Assembly (NCBI GenBank): GCA_963756745.1 | Contig: CAVWOU010000015.1 | Span: 19,326 to 83,325, forward strand | Origin: DASPWW01 sp963756745 | GTDB lineage: Bacteria; Actinomycetota; Thermoleophilia; Solirubrobacterales; 70-9 | Length of the DNA stretch: 64,000 nucleotides | Direction of reading: 5' to 3' | Shown here: positions 17,590 through 26,153 of the stretch, one piece after another | Layout: each line of letters begins with the position of its first letter | How positions within the stretch are numbered: position 1 is the stretch's first letter | Made by a program: the position numbers and the translations under genes | The notes under the pieces: model-generated | The model's input: only the letters and a program-made list of their open reading frames with translations | What the model was told of the DNA's origin: nothing | Databases searched by the model: none

Positions 17590-19311
17590 ATGGAGACGAC
17601 CGCGATCCGAGCCAGGCCAGGAGCGGAGCGCGCGCGCGCTTGGGTGCCGAGCCGGATCAGCGACACCCAGGTCCACATCGTGCTCGCGGCCGCGATGCTG
17701 GTGTCCGCCGGGTTCAGCCTGTGGCTGAGTCGCGGCACGACGTTCACCGGTGACGAGCTCAACTGGATCATCGACACCCCGGGGCTCGATCTCGACGGCG
17801 CGCTCCAGCCCCACAACGGGCACCTGATCCTCGTCCCCCGACTGCTCTACGACGCGATCCTCCACGTGTCCGGGGTCGACTACCTGCCGTTCCGGCTGCT
17901 CACCGTCGGGTCAGTGCTGCTGACGGCGGGGTCCTTCTTCGTCTTCGCGGAGCGGCGGATCGGGGCTCTTGCCGCGCTTGCCCCAACCCTTGTCCTGCTG
18001 TTCTACGGATCCGACCACAACCACGCGCTCCAGGGCGCGGGGTTCACGGTGGTCTTCCCGCTCGCGACCGGGATCGGCGCGCTGCTCGCCCTCGAGCGCG
18101 AAGATCGAGCGGGAGACATCGCCGCCTGCGCGCTGCTCCTGCTCGGCCTCGCCACGTACTCGACCGGCATTCCGTTCGTCGCCGGTGCCGCGGTATTGAT
18201 CCTGATCGGCTCGGACCGGTGGCGACGCTCGTGGGTATTCCTCCTCCCGTCGCTCCTCTACGGGGCGTGGCTCTTGTGGTCGCAGATCGAGACCACGGGC
18301 GGTGCCGGGAGCCAGGTGGCGTTGTCGAACATCCTCTTGTTCCCGAGCTGGGCGTGGGACTCGCTAGGAACCGTCGGGGCTGCATTTGTCGGGCTCGGGT
18401 ACGAGTTCACAGAGCAGGATGCGAGCCCGCAAAGGCTCGAGACGGGGTGGGCGCCGGTGATCGCCGCGATCTCGCTCGCCGCGCTCGCGTGGCGACTGAG
18501 CAGGGGGCGGATCGGGAAATGGCTGTGGGCAACGATGGCGATCCCGCTGACGTACTGGCTGGTCGGCTCACTGGGCGCGCTCGACACGCCGCTCGATGTG
18601 CCCAAGAGCACCCGCTTCATCTTCCCGGGGACGATCGCGGTGCTACTGCTCGCGGTCGAGGCGGCGCGCGGGGTACGGCTCGGAACCACGGCGCTCGCAG
18701 CGATCTACGCGGTGGCCGTGCTCGCCCTGGCGACCAACGTTCGCCTGCTGGTCAACGGCGCGGCCGGCCTGCGCGACGCCGGCGCCAACGACCGGGTTTC
18801 CCTCGCCGCGGTCGAGCTTGCGGGCGGACGGGTCGGAGACGAGTACGGGAGCGGCTTCACCGGAGCGATGCTCCGGAACACGGGAGAGGGGGACGTGGCC
18901 ACGGGATACCTCGCAGCCGTGCGCGAGTTCGGCTCGCCGGCCCTCTCGGTAGCGGAGCTCAGGCGGGAATCAGATCCCATCCGACAGCTCGCCGACCGGC
19001 AGCTCGCCGACGCGCTCGGCGTCCACCTCGAGCCGGCGACAGGCCCCCTCTCCGGCTGCCGGCGGATCATCGGCGAGCCGGGCGTGGGGACAAGCTTCGA
19101 GTTGCCTCCGGGCGGCGCGGTCGTGCGGACGTCAGGAGAGCCGGCGGAGCTGCGCCTGCGCCGCTTCGGCTCGACGTTCGCCAACGACCCGGTCGGATCG
19201 CTCGAACCCGGAGTCCCCACCTCAGTGGTCATTCCGCCCGACGCGGCGCCCGACCGCTGGTACGGCTCGGTCCCGGTCGCGGCGGTCGACGTCTGCGACC
19301 CGCCCGGCTAG
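17590..19311 (+). CDS. Multi-pass membrane protein, glycosyltransferase-like
   Basis: 573 residues. An N-terminal TM helix is followed by FTGDELNWIIDTPGLDLDG and then LQPHNGHLILVPRLLYDAI; the acidic residues after the first helix resemble the first loop of GT-C enzymes. About ten hydrophobic helices run to ~residue 390, followed by an extracytoplasmic C-terminal domain of ~180 residues with two or three cysteines. This fits a GT-C-like or cell-surface glycan protein, but no family was identified with certainty. The start is only 5 bases after pccB. Confidence 0.6.
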   Translation: METTAIRARPGAERARAWVPSRISDTQVHIVLAAAMLVSAGFSLWLSRGTTFTGDELNWIIDTPGLDLDGALQPHNGHLILVPRLLYDAILHVSGVDYLPFRLLTVGSVLLTAGSFFVFAERRIGALAALAPTLVLLFYGSDHNHALQGAGFTVVFPLATGIGALLALEREDRAGDIAACALLLLGLATYSTGIPFVAGAAVLILIGSDRWRRSWVFLLPSLLYGAWLLWSQIETTGGAGSQVALSNILLFPSWAWDSLGTVGAAFVGLGYEFTEQDASPQRLETGWAPVIAAISLAALAWRLSRGRIGKWLWATMAIPLTYWLVGSLGALDTPLDVPKSTRFIFPGTIAVLLLAVEAARGVRLGTTALAAIYAVAVLALATNVRLLVNGAAGLRDAGANDRVSLAAVELAGGRVGDEYGSGFTGAMLRNTGEGDVATGYLAAVREFGSPALSVAELRRESDPIRQLADRQLADALGVHLEPATGPLSGCRRIIGEPGVGTSFELPPGGAVVRTSGEPAELRLRRFGSTFANDPVGSLEPGVPTSVVIPPDAAPDRWYGSVPVAAVDVCDPPG

Positions 19312-19333
19312 CGACCCGTTCGCAGAACTGTGG

Positions 19334-19362
19334 CTACCTCCACCGGCCCGGCTATGAGGTAG
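19334..19362. terminator. Possible bidirectional terminator between convergent genes
   Basis: CTACCTC and GAGGTAG form a 7-base-pair stem with a 15-base loop between the membrane protein gene and the convergent cyclodeaminase gene. No T tract; tentative. Confidence 0.35.
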
Positions 19363-19369
19363 GTCCGGC

Positions 19370-20311
19370 TCATAGCTCGACGGCTTCCGCCTCGATCCGG
19401 CCGCCGCGCCACGCGTCGTAGGCGGCGGCCGCGATCGCCAGGTCCTGGATCGCCAGGCCGGTCGAGTCGAACAGCGTTATCTGCTCGGCGGAGCTCCGCC
19501 CCTCGGCCGCGCCGATCAGGACGTCGCCGAGCTGCGTGACGTCGCCGCGGCCCACGGTTCCCGCCGCGACCGCCCCGGCGAGCTCGCCGCCGCTCGACGC
19601 CTGCTCCCACTCGTCGCAGAACAGCCGGCAGCGCGCCAGCGCGGCGGCTTCGACCTCGGCCTTTCCATGCGCGTCGGCGCCGAGCACCGCGAAGTGCTGG
19701 CCCGCGCGCAGCTCCGAGGCCACGACAACGGGTGCGTCTCCGGGGGTCATCGTGACCACCACGTCCTGGGATGCAGCATCGGCGCGGGCGCCGACTCGCC
19801 ACCCGAGCTCCTCGGCGAGCGCCCTCGCGACGTCCTCGCGCACATCGGCGCACACCCCCGGTCCGAACCCCGCCGCCTTCAGGCACCGAGCCGCCCACGC
19901 GCCGTTCACGCCGCACCCGATGATCCCTACCCCGGCGGCGCCGCGCGGCGCCAGGACCTGGGCGGAGACCGCCGCGGCGGCGCCCGTCCGCAGCCACGTC
20001 ACCGCCCTGCAGTCGATGATCGCGCGCAGCTCCCCGGTGGTCGCATCGGAGAGCACGACCGCGCCGGCGACGACCGGCAACCCGCGCTCCGGGTTGTGCG
20101 GGAACGAGGTCACCCACTTCAGCAGCGCCAACCCGTCCCCCCGCGCCGGCATCGCACGGAAGTCGCCGTGAGGCGAGCTGTCGAGATAGACCTTCGCCGG
20201 CATCACCCACTCGCCGCGCGCGTGGCGCTCGAACGCCACCCGGGTGCGCTCGATCGCCGTCGGCGCATCGACGGCATCGAGCACGGCGTCGTTTGTCAGC
20301 ACCGGAATCAC
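19370..20311 (-). CDS. Ornithine cyclodeaminase / mu-crystallin family protein
   Basis: 313 residues with the PF02423 architecture: an N-terminal substrate-binding region (MPAKVYLDSSPHGDFRAMPA, then LKWVTSFPHNPERGLP, the family KW(V) motif) and a Rossmann domain with GVGIIGCGVNGAWAARCL. Members include ornithine cyclodeaminase, alanine dehydrogenase, ketimine reductase and lysine-derived imine reductases, so the substrate is open. The GTG start at 20311 is divergent from the carboxylase epsilon-like gene with 20 bases between. Confidence 0.82.
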   Translation of the reverse strand: MIPVLTNDAVLDAVDAPTAIERTRVAFERHARGEWVMPAKVYLDSSPHGDFRAMPARGDGLALLKWVTSFPHNPERGLPVVAGAVVLSDATTGELRAIIDCRAVTWLRTGAAAAVSAQVLAPRGAAGVGIIGCGVNGAWAARCLKAAGFGPGVCADVREDVARALAEELGWRVGARADAASQDVVVTMTPGDAPVVVASELRAGQHFAVLGADAHGKAEVEAAALARCRLFCDEWEQASSGGELAGAVAAGTVGRGDVTQLGDVLIGAAEGRSSAEQITLFDSTGLAIQDLAIAAAAYDAWRGGRIEAEAVEL

Positions 20312-20331
20312 GTCCCGAATAGATTCTCACC

Positions 20332-20598
20332 GTGAGCCGGAACGGCAGGCGCCGCCCACCCAAGCCGAGGATCGAGCTGATTACACCCGCGCCGTCGCGC
20401 GGCGAGGCGGCCGCGATCGCGGCGGCGATCGAGCGCTTCGTCGCCGACACCGCGCCTTCGCCCGCGCACGTGCCGCCTCGGCCGAGCGCGTGGCAGCGCG
20501 CTGCGCTGCGCGAGGGCGTCGAGGGGCGCACCGCGTTCGGGTCCGCGTGGGAGTCGCCGCGCGGTGGGCGGCTGGCGTCCGGAACCGATTCCGGATAG
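20332..20598 (+). CDS. Acyl-CoA carboxylase epsilon subunit-like protein
   Basis: 88 residues. The segment IELITPAPSRGEAAAIAAAI followed by RPSAWQRAALREGV resembles the small epsilon subunits of actinobacterial acyl-CoA carboxylases, which have a conserved proline-rich start, an amphipathic helix and a W-x-x-A-A segment. If correct, it would stabilise the alpha/beta carboxylase complex and would serve pccB 2.7 kb upstream, although it is not adjacent to it. GTG 20332 is 6 bases after TAGATT, again leaderless. Recognition is by pattern, so confidence is moderate. Confidence 0.5.
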   Translation: MSRNGRRRPPKPRIELITPAPSRGEAAAIAAAIERFVADTAPSPAHVPPRPSAWQRAALREGVEGRTAFGSAWESPRGGRLASGTDSG

Positions 20599-20637
20599 AA
20601 CACGGGCACCGATGTTCATCGAGAGAGGGAGGAGACC

Positions 20638-20847
20638 TTGGCTGTAGTGAAGATCATCGAGCTCGTGGGCAGCTCGAAGACCTCGACCGACGACGCGGCG
20701 CAGCAAGCGCTCAAGCAGGCCCAGAGCTCGCTTCGCAACATCCGCGCGCTCGACATCGTGAGCACGGGCATCCGCGGGGACAACCTCGACGAGTTCCGCG
20801 CCCACGTGCGCGTGGCGTTCCTCGTTGAGGGCTCCGACGTGGACTAG
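20638..20847 (+). CDS. Dodecin family flavin-binding protein
   Basis: 69 residues matching dodecin throughout: VKIIELVGSSKTSTDDAAQQ, then SLRNIRALDIVSTGIRGDN, ending VRVAFLVEGSD. Dodecins assemble as hollow dodecamers that store or sequester flavin (or CoA) in the cytoplasm. The start is TTG 20638, chosen because a strong GAGAGAGGGAGGAG site lies directly upstream and no ATG or GTG gives the full first strand. Confidence 0.9.
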   Translation: MAVVKIIELVGSSKTSTDDAAQQALKQAQSSLRNIRALDIVSTGIRGDNLDEFRAHVRVAFLVEGSDVD

Positions 20848-20860
20848 CTCCAAACTAAAT

Positions 20861-20886
20861 AGCTAAATCTCGGTCGGGATTTAGCT
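20861..20886 (+). promoter_or_regulatory. Inverted repeat upstream of the sulfate reduction genes; possible operator
   Basis: AGCTAAATC, 8 bases, then GATTTAGCT form a perfect 9-base inverted repeat. Extending outward, AAAT and GATTT add near-symmetry with a one-base offset. It is unusually AT-rich for this genome and lies 54 bases ahead of sulfite reductase ATG 20941. An Rrf2-type repressor encoded at 26154 in the same cluster is the obvious candidate ligand; this is inference. Confidence 0.5.
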
Positions 20887-20940
20887 GATTTGCTAGCTTC
20901 TTCGCAGGCAACCGCCGGCGAGCCGCGAGGAGGCGTCCCA

Positions 20941-22851
20941 ATGGAGCCAGTCTCGGTACAGCCCAAGCCCGAGACCGACGAGAAGCCGAAGACCGACCCC
21001 GCCGAGCTGGAACAGGACACCGGCAAGAAGCAGACGGGCAAGGGCAAGGTCGGATCGCTCGAGAATCCCGAGGTTTACGAGGACGTCCCCGGCCACGTCC
21101 TGCCGATTCTCGAGCGCGAGTTCGACGACTTCGACAACGAAGCGCAGAAGTTCCTCCAGGGCGAGACCGAGGAGGAGAAGTTCATCGGCTTCCGCCTCAA
21201 GCAGGGCGTGTACGGCCAGCGCCAGCCAGACGTCCAGATGATCCGCGTAAAGCTCCCGTTCGGAGGGGTGACTCCGGAGCAGATGGAGGCGTTCGCCGAC
21301 CTCGCCGAGACCTACACACCGCTGCGCAAGGGCCACATCACGACGCGCCAGAACTTCCAGTTCCACCACATCCCGCTTGCCGACGCCGCAAAGGCGATCC
21401 GGATGATCGGCGACTCCGGGCTTTCGACGCGCGAGGCATGCGGCAACACCGTTCGCAACGTAACTGGCGACCCGTGGGCCGGCGTGTGCGACGACGAGCC
21501 GTTCGACATCACCCCGTACGCCGCGGCGTACGCCCGCTACTTCGTTCGACATCCGGTCACCCAGCTGATGCCGCGGAAGTTCAAGACCGCGTTCGCGGCC
21601 TCGGACGAGGATCGTGCGATCACCGGCATCCACGACCTCGGCTTCATCCCCAAGCTGCGCGAAGTCGACGGCGAGCAGGTGCGCGGGTTCGAGATGCGGG
21701 TCGGCGGCGGGACCTCGATCATGCCCCGCATCGCCCCCACGCTGACCGAGTTCGCCGAGGCGGACAACGGCGAGTACCTCAGGGTGGCCGAAGCGGCGCT
21801 GCGGATCTTCGACCGCCAGGAGTGGCTGCGGAAGAACCGTGCCAGGGCGCGGATCAAGGTGCTGGTCGACAAGATCGGGATCGAGCAGTTCCGCGAGCTG
21901 GTCGACGAGGAGCTCGAGGGCGAGTGGGCGCATGAGCACGACTACTCGGCCGGCCTCGACCGGATGAAGTTCGAGCACGACGAGGAGTCGAACGCACCCC
22001 AGCGGCGGGCCGACTATGGATCGCCGAACGGCGAGCGCTCCGAGTTCGACGCGTTCGTCGCCACGAACGTTCGCGCGCAGCGCCAGCAGGGGTTCTCGAC
22101 GATCCAGGTGAAGGTGTACCGCGGCGATCTGTCCCCGGAGCAGTTCCGCGGCCTGGCTCAGATCATGCGCGACCACACGGGCGGCTACGCGCGCACGAGC
22201 ATCCACCAGAACATGGTGCTTCGCTGGGTGCGCAACGAGTCGATCTACGACGTGTGGGAGCGCCTGCGCGAGCTCGGGCTCGCGGACGCCGGAGCGGACG
22301 AGGTCGGCGACGTGGTCAGCTGCCCCGGAACCGACAGCTGCAAGCTCGGGATCACGAGCTCGATGGGGCTCAACGCGGCAGTCCACCAGCGGCTCGCCGA
22401 GATGCAGATCGACGATCCTCTGACGAAGCAGATCCACATCAAGATGAGCGGCTGCCCCAACGGATGCAGCCAGCACCACATCGCCAGCATCGGGTTCTAC
22501 GGCGCGTCGCTCAAGGTCGGCGATCGCCAGGTGCCGGCGTACATCCCCCACGTCGGCGGACGCTACGAGGGCGGAGAGGTCGCCTACGGCGAGCGCCTCA
22601 AGTCGCGCCTGCCCGCCAAGCGCGTGCCGGACGCGATCGAGCGCTGGATCCGGTTCTACGAGGACGAGCGCAACGAAGGCGAGGTCTTCAATGCGTTCGT
22701 TGACAGGGTCGGTGGGAAGCGCTTCCAGGAGCTCGTCAAGGACCTGTCGATGCCGGTCACGTTCGATGTCGAGAACCTGATGCACTTCGTCGACTGGGAG
22801 CGCAAGGAGCCGTACAAGGTCGAGCGCGGCGAGGGCGAGTGCGCGGTCTAG
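20941..22851 (+). CDS. sir: Ferredoxin-type assimilatory sulfite (or nitrite) reductase
   Basis: 636 residues, a cytoplasmic hemoprotein with duplicated ferredoxin-like and siroheme domains. The siroheme/[4Fe-4S] ligands are SCPGTDSCKLG (Cys ~461 and ~467) and SGCPNGCSQH (Cys ~505 and ~509). First-half motifs LPFGGVTPEQ and GHITTRQNFQFHHIP and second-half STIQVKVYRGDLSPEQF are also present. Position directly before APS reductase points to sulfite rather than nitrite. ATG 20941 was chosen over the upstream in-frame start because GAGGAGG precedes it. An 80-residue charged N-terminal extension precedes the catalytic domain. Confidence 0.88.
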   Translation: MEPVSVQPKPETDEKPKTDPAELEQDTGKKQTGKGKVGSLENPEVYEDVPGHVLPILEREFDDFDNEAQKFLQGETEEEKFIGFRLKQGVYGQRQPDVQMIRVKLPFGGVTPEQMEAFADLAETYTPLRKGHITTRQNFQFHHIPLADAAKAIRMIGDSGLSTREACGNTVRNVTGDPWAGVCDDEPFDITPYAAAYARYFVRHPVTQLMPRKFKTAFAASDEDRAITGIHDLGFIPKLREVDGEQVRGFEMRVGGGTSIMPRIAPTLTEFAEADNGEYLRVAEAALRIFDRQEWLRKNRARARIKVLVDKIGIEQFRELVDEELEGEWAHEHDYSAGLDRMKFEHDEESNAPQRRADYGSPNGERSEFDAFVATNVRAQRQQGFSTIQVKVYRGDLSPEQFRGLAQIMRDHTGGYARTSIHQNMVLRWVRNESIYDVWERLRELGLADAGADEVGDVVSCPGTDSCKLGITSSMGLNAAVHQRLAEMQIDDPLTKQIHIKMSGCPNGCSQHHIASIGFYGASLKVGDRQVPAYIPHVGGRYEGGEVAYGERLKSRLPAKRVPDAIERWIRFYEDERNEGEVFNAFVDRVGGKRFQELVKDLSMPVTFDVENLMHFVDWERKEPYKVERGEGECAV

Positions 22852-23612
22852 CCCTCCACCAGGAGGAGGCGGCGGGCTCGGCGACCGACCGGCGCAACGG
22901 GCTGCGCGCCGTCGAGGCGCCGCCCCGGATCAACGGCAAGCCGATCGACCCCCGCGAGGTCAACGAGCGGCTCGAGCTCCTGAGCGCCGAGGAGGTCATC
23001 CGGTGGGCGGTCGAGACCTTCCACCCGAGCCTGTACTTCGCGTGCTCGTTCCAGAAGACCACATCCGTGGTCATCGACATCGCGCAGAGGATCGAGCCCT
23101 CCACCCGGTTCTTCTATCTCGACACCGACCTGCTGTTCGAGGAGACCTACGCGACCCGCGACGCGCTCGCGGCGCGCTACCGGATCGAGTTCGACCGTCA
23201 CCACAACATCAGCGTCGAGGAGCAGGCCCGGCTGTACGGCGATAAGCTTTGGGCCCGTCAGCCGGACGCTTGCTGCGGGATTCGGAAGGTCGAGCCGATG
23301 CGAGATGCACTCACCGGCGTCGACTGCTGGGTGTCGGGTATCCGTCGCGTCGACTCGAAGACCCGGGCTGGAGCCGTGAAGTTCGGTTGGGACAAGCGGT
23401 TCGGGCTGTGGAAGCTGAATCCCCTGGCGGACTGGTCGGACGAGGAAGTCTGGAACCACATCAATGAGCACGATGTCCCGTACAACCCGCTTCACGACGC
23501 CGGCTATCCGTCGATCGGCTGCACGCACTGCACGCGTCCGCCGGGGAACGGCGCCGGGCCGCGCGACGGCCGCTGGGCCGACGCCGAGAAGACTGAGTGC
23601 GGGCTGAACTGA
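22839..23612 (+). CDS. cysH: Assimilatory adenylylsulfate (APS) reductase
   Basis: 257 residues. The PAPS/APS reductase fold begins at SLYFACSFQKTT, the P-loop-like nucleotide site. Two adjacent cysteines (ACCGIRK, ~145-146) plus a CxxC in IGCTHCTRPPG (~228 and 231) supply the [4Fe-4S] cluster that marks APS-using rather than PAPS-using enzymes. The catalytic cysteine is in the C-terminal ECGLN (~254). It reduces APS to sulfite with thioredoxin-type donors. The GTG start lies inside the sulfite reductase gene (13-base overlap), indicating coupling. Confidence 0.9.
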   Translation: MRGLALHQEEAAGSATDRRNGLRAVEAPPRINGKPIDPREVNERLELLSAEEVIRWAVETFHPSLYFACSFQKTTSVVIDIAQRIEPSTRFFYLDTDLLFEETYATRDALAARYRIEFDRHHNISVEEQARLYGDKLWARQPDACCGIRKVEPMRDALTGVDCWVSGIRRVDSKTRAGAVKFGWDKRFGLWKLNPLADWSDEEVWNHINEHDVPYNPLHDAGYPSIGCTHCTRPPGNGAGPRDGRWADAEKTECGLN

Positions 23613-23668
23613 TAGAGCACCGCAGCTCTTAGACCCGCACCGTCCCTCCTACAAAGGAAGCGCAAACG

Positions 23669-24760
23669 ATGGCCCAGGACACGAGGACCGAGCAGGCACT
23701 GTCCCTGACGCTGAGCGCGCGTCAGACCGCGGACTTCGAGCTGCTCGCAAACGGGGGCTTCGCCCCCCTGGGCGGCTTCATGGGCGCCGAGGACTGGAGC
23801 TCGGTGGTGGACTCGATGAGGCTCGCGGGCGGCGGGATCTGGTCGATCCCGATCGTCCTCGCCACCGATCTCGACGCCGCGGTCGGCGACGTCGTCGAGC
23901 TGAGCGCCGACGACGGCAAGGCCCTCGGCCGGCTCACCGTGGAGGAGGTCTTCGAGCGCGACGTCGAGCGCGAGGCCGAGCTCGTGTACCGGACGCGAGA
24001 CGATGCGCATCCCGGGGTCGCCGCGATCTACGGCGAGGGCAACCGCTGCCTCGCGGGGCCGATCGAGGCCGACGCGCTGCCGGATCACGACGACGCGTTC
24101 CAGAAGCGGCTTCTGTCCCCCAAGGAGTCGCGCAAGGCGTTCGCCGAGCGCGGCTGGAAGCGGGTCGTCGCGTTCCAGACCCGCAACCCGATCCACCGCG
24201 CCCACGAGTACCTCACCAAGGCGGCGCTGGAGATCTCGGACGGGCTGTTCCTTCACCCGATCATCGGCGAGACCAAGAAGGGGGACATCCCCGCCGAGAT
24301 TCGGATGCGCTGCTACGAGATCCTGCTCGAGCGCTACTACCCGCAGGACCGCACCGTGCTCGGGGTGAACCCGGCGGCGATGCGCTACGCGGGCCCGCGG
24401 GAGGCGATCTTCCACGCGATCGTGCGCCGCAACTACGGAGCCACCCACTTCATCGTCGGCCGCGATCACGCCGGTGTCGGCGACTACTACGGCACCTACG
24501 ACGCCCAGAAGATCTTCGACGAGGTCGACCTCGGCGAGCTGGGGATCGAGCCGCTGTTCTTCGAGCACACGTTCTGGTGCCAGGACTGCGAGGGAATGGC
24601 ATCGAACAAGACCTGTCCCCATCCCGATGACGCGCACCTGTTCCTGTCCGGAACCAAGGTCCGCGAGATGCTCGCGGCGGGCGAGACCCCGCCGCACGAG
24701 TTCACCAGGGAAGAGGTTGCTGAGATCCTGATCAACGCGTATAGAGAGGAGTCCGACTGA
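23669..24760 (+). CDS. sat: Sulfate adenylyltransferase (ATP sulfurylase)
   Basis: 363 residues, slightly short for the homo-oligomeric Sat family. The nucleotide-binding motif is FQTRNPIHRAHEYLT, with the second motif GRDHAGVGDYYG. It activates sulfate with ATP to APS. A zinc-type cysteine group (CQDCEGMASNKTC) near the C-terminus is a family feature. An AAAGGAAG site precedes ATG 23669. Its TGA overlaps the next gene's ATG (TGATG). Confidence 0.92.
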   Translation: MAQDTRTEQALSLTLSARQTADFELLANGGFAPLGGFMGAEDWSSVVDSMRLAGGGIWSIPIVLATDLDAAVGDVVELSADDGKALGRLTVEEVFERDVEREAELVYRTRDDAHPGVAAIYGEGNRCLAGPIEADALPDHDDAFQKRLLSPKESRKAFAERGWKRVVAFQTRNPIHRAHEYLTKAALEISDGLFLHPIIGETKKGDIPAEIRMRCYEILLERYYPQDRTVLGVNPAAMRYAGPREAIFHAIVRRNYGATHFIVGRDHAGVGDYYGTYDAQKIFDEVDLGELGIEPLFFEHTFWCQDCEGMASNKTCPHPDDAHLFLSGTKVREMLAAGETPPHEFTREEVAEILINAYREESD

Positions 24761-25311
24761 TGGCTGGTGAGCAGGGATTCACCCTGTGGTTCACCGGGCT
24801 CTCCGGAGCCGGCAAGACGACGATCACAAAGCTCGTCGTGGACGAGCTGGAGGCACGCGGGTCCGCGATAGAGGTCCTCGACGGGGACGTCGTGCGGCAG
24901 AACCTGTCCAAGGGGCTTGGATTCTCGAAGGAGGACCGGGACACGAACATCCGCCGCGTCGCCTTTGTCGCCGACCTCTTGTCGCGCAACGGCGTGCCCG
25001 TGATCACGGCGGCGATCTCGCCCTACCGGGCGATCCGTGACGAGGCGCGCGCGAACATGGACGGGCGCTTCATCGAGGCCTACGTGAAGGCGTCGGTCGA
25101 GGAGTGCGAGCGCCGAGACGTCAAAGGTCTGTACGCGAAGGCGCGGGCGGGCGAGATCAAGGAGTTCACCGGGGTCTCGGACCCGTACGAGCCGCCCGAG
25201 AACCCGGAGATCGTGCTCGAGACCGAGGAGCAGACGCCGGAGGAGTCGGCGGCGGCGATCATCGCCTACCTCGACGAGCGCAAGCTCATCCCACCCGCGC
25301 GAAAGGCCTAG
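24760..25311 (+). CDS. cysC: Adenylylsulfate kinase
   Basis: 183 residues. The P-loop is GLSGAGKTT; DGDVVRQNLSKGLGFSKEDR binds APS, and the lid region reads EFTGVSDPYEPPENPEIV. It makes PAPS from APS and ATP. Because the neighbouring reductase is of the APS-using type, PAPS here is more likely used for sulfation than for reduction. It overlaps sat by one base and the convergent PHP gene by four. Confidence 0.92.
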   Translation: MAGEQGFTLWFTGLSGAGKTTITKLVVDELEARGSAIEVLDGDVVRQNLSKGLGFSKEDRDTNIRRVAFVADLLSRNGVPVITAAISPYRAIRDEARANMDGRFIEAYVKASVEECERRDVKGLYAKARAGEIKEFTGVSDPYEPPENPEIVLETEEQTPEESAAAIIAYLDERKLIPPARKA

Positions 25312-26120
25312 GAGTCCCGCTTCGGCGGCACCCGGGGCTCGCCCAGGCCGAAGGTGTCGAAGGCGCCGAAACGCGAGAACGTCTTGTGCGTCGGCCCGTG
25401 GAAGTCGGACGAGCCGGTCGGGGTCAGATCGCGCTCGGCGCACAGCTCGAGGCAGAACTCGGTCTGGGCGCGTGAATGCGAGGGGTAGAAGGACTCGACT
25501 CCCTCGAGCTCGAGGGAGTCGACCAGCGACCTGACCTCGTCGGGCTCCTCGACGTCCCAGAACGGGTGCGCGACGACCGCGACGCCGCCGGCGTCGTGGA
25601 TCAGCTCGACGGCCTCCTCGGCCGTCGGCCAGCGCCGCGACACGAACGCCTTCGCACCCGGAACGAGGTACTCCTCGAAGAACGGCTTCATGTCGTCCCC
25701 GGCTCCCGCCGCGCGGGCGATGTGCGGGCGGCCGACGGAGAGGGCGTCGCCGGCCTCGGCGATCGCGTCCTCGATCGTCACGTTGACGCCGAGCGAGTTG
25801 AGCCGCTCGACGATCTCCTCCGCCCGCCGCACTCGCTCCCGCTGCGCGCGAGCGCACGCGGGCGCGATAGCGTCGAGGTCCACCCAGTAGCCGAGCATGT
25901 GAAGGTCGTCGGAGTACTCGTGCACACACGACATCTCAACCGCAGGGACGCACTCGATGCCGGCCTGCTCGGCGGCGGCGCGTGCCTCGGCCACACCGTC
26001 GATCGCGTCGTGGTCGGTCAGCGACATGGTGGTCACGCCGGCGTCGGCCGCGGCGCGCGCGACCTCCGCGGGCTCGAGTTGACCGTCGGACACGGTTGAA
26101 TGGGCTTGGAGATCGATCAT
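25308..26120 (-). CDS. PHP-domain phosphoesterase (YciV/TrpH-like)
   Basis: 270 residues with the PHP metal ligands: DLQAHSTVSDG at the N-terminus, LTDHDAIDG, then VPAVEMS, VVAHPFWDV and the final TGSSDFHG. Characterised members of this subgroup hydrolyse 3',5'-nucleoside bisphosphates such as PAP or trim RNA 5' ends. Beside APS kinase, removal of PAP produced by sulfotransferases is an attractive role, but this is inference. The ATG at 26120 is divergent from the Rrf2 regulator with 33 bases between. Confidence 0.82.
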   Translation of the reverse strand: MIDLQAHSTVSDGQLEPAEVARAAADAGVTTMSLTDHDAIDGVAEARAAAEQAGIECVPAVEMSCVHEYSDDLHMLGYWVDLDAIAPACARAQRERVRRAEEIVERLNSLGVNVTIEDAIAEAGDALSVGRPHIARAAGAGDDMKPFFEEYLVPGAKAFVSRRWPTAEEAVELIHDAGGVAVVAHPFWDVEEPDEVRSLVDSLELEGVESFYPSHSRAQTEFCLELCAERDLTPTGSSDFHGPTHKTFSRFGAFDTFGLGEPRVPPKRDS

Positions 26121-26153
26121 GAGCCGCAGTAGGAAAGCAGAACCCCACCGCCC

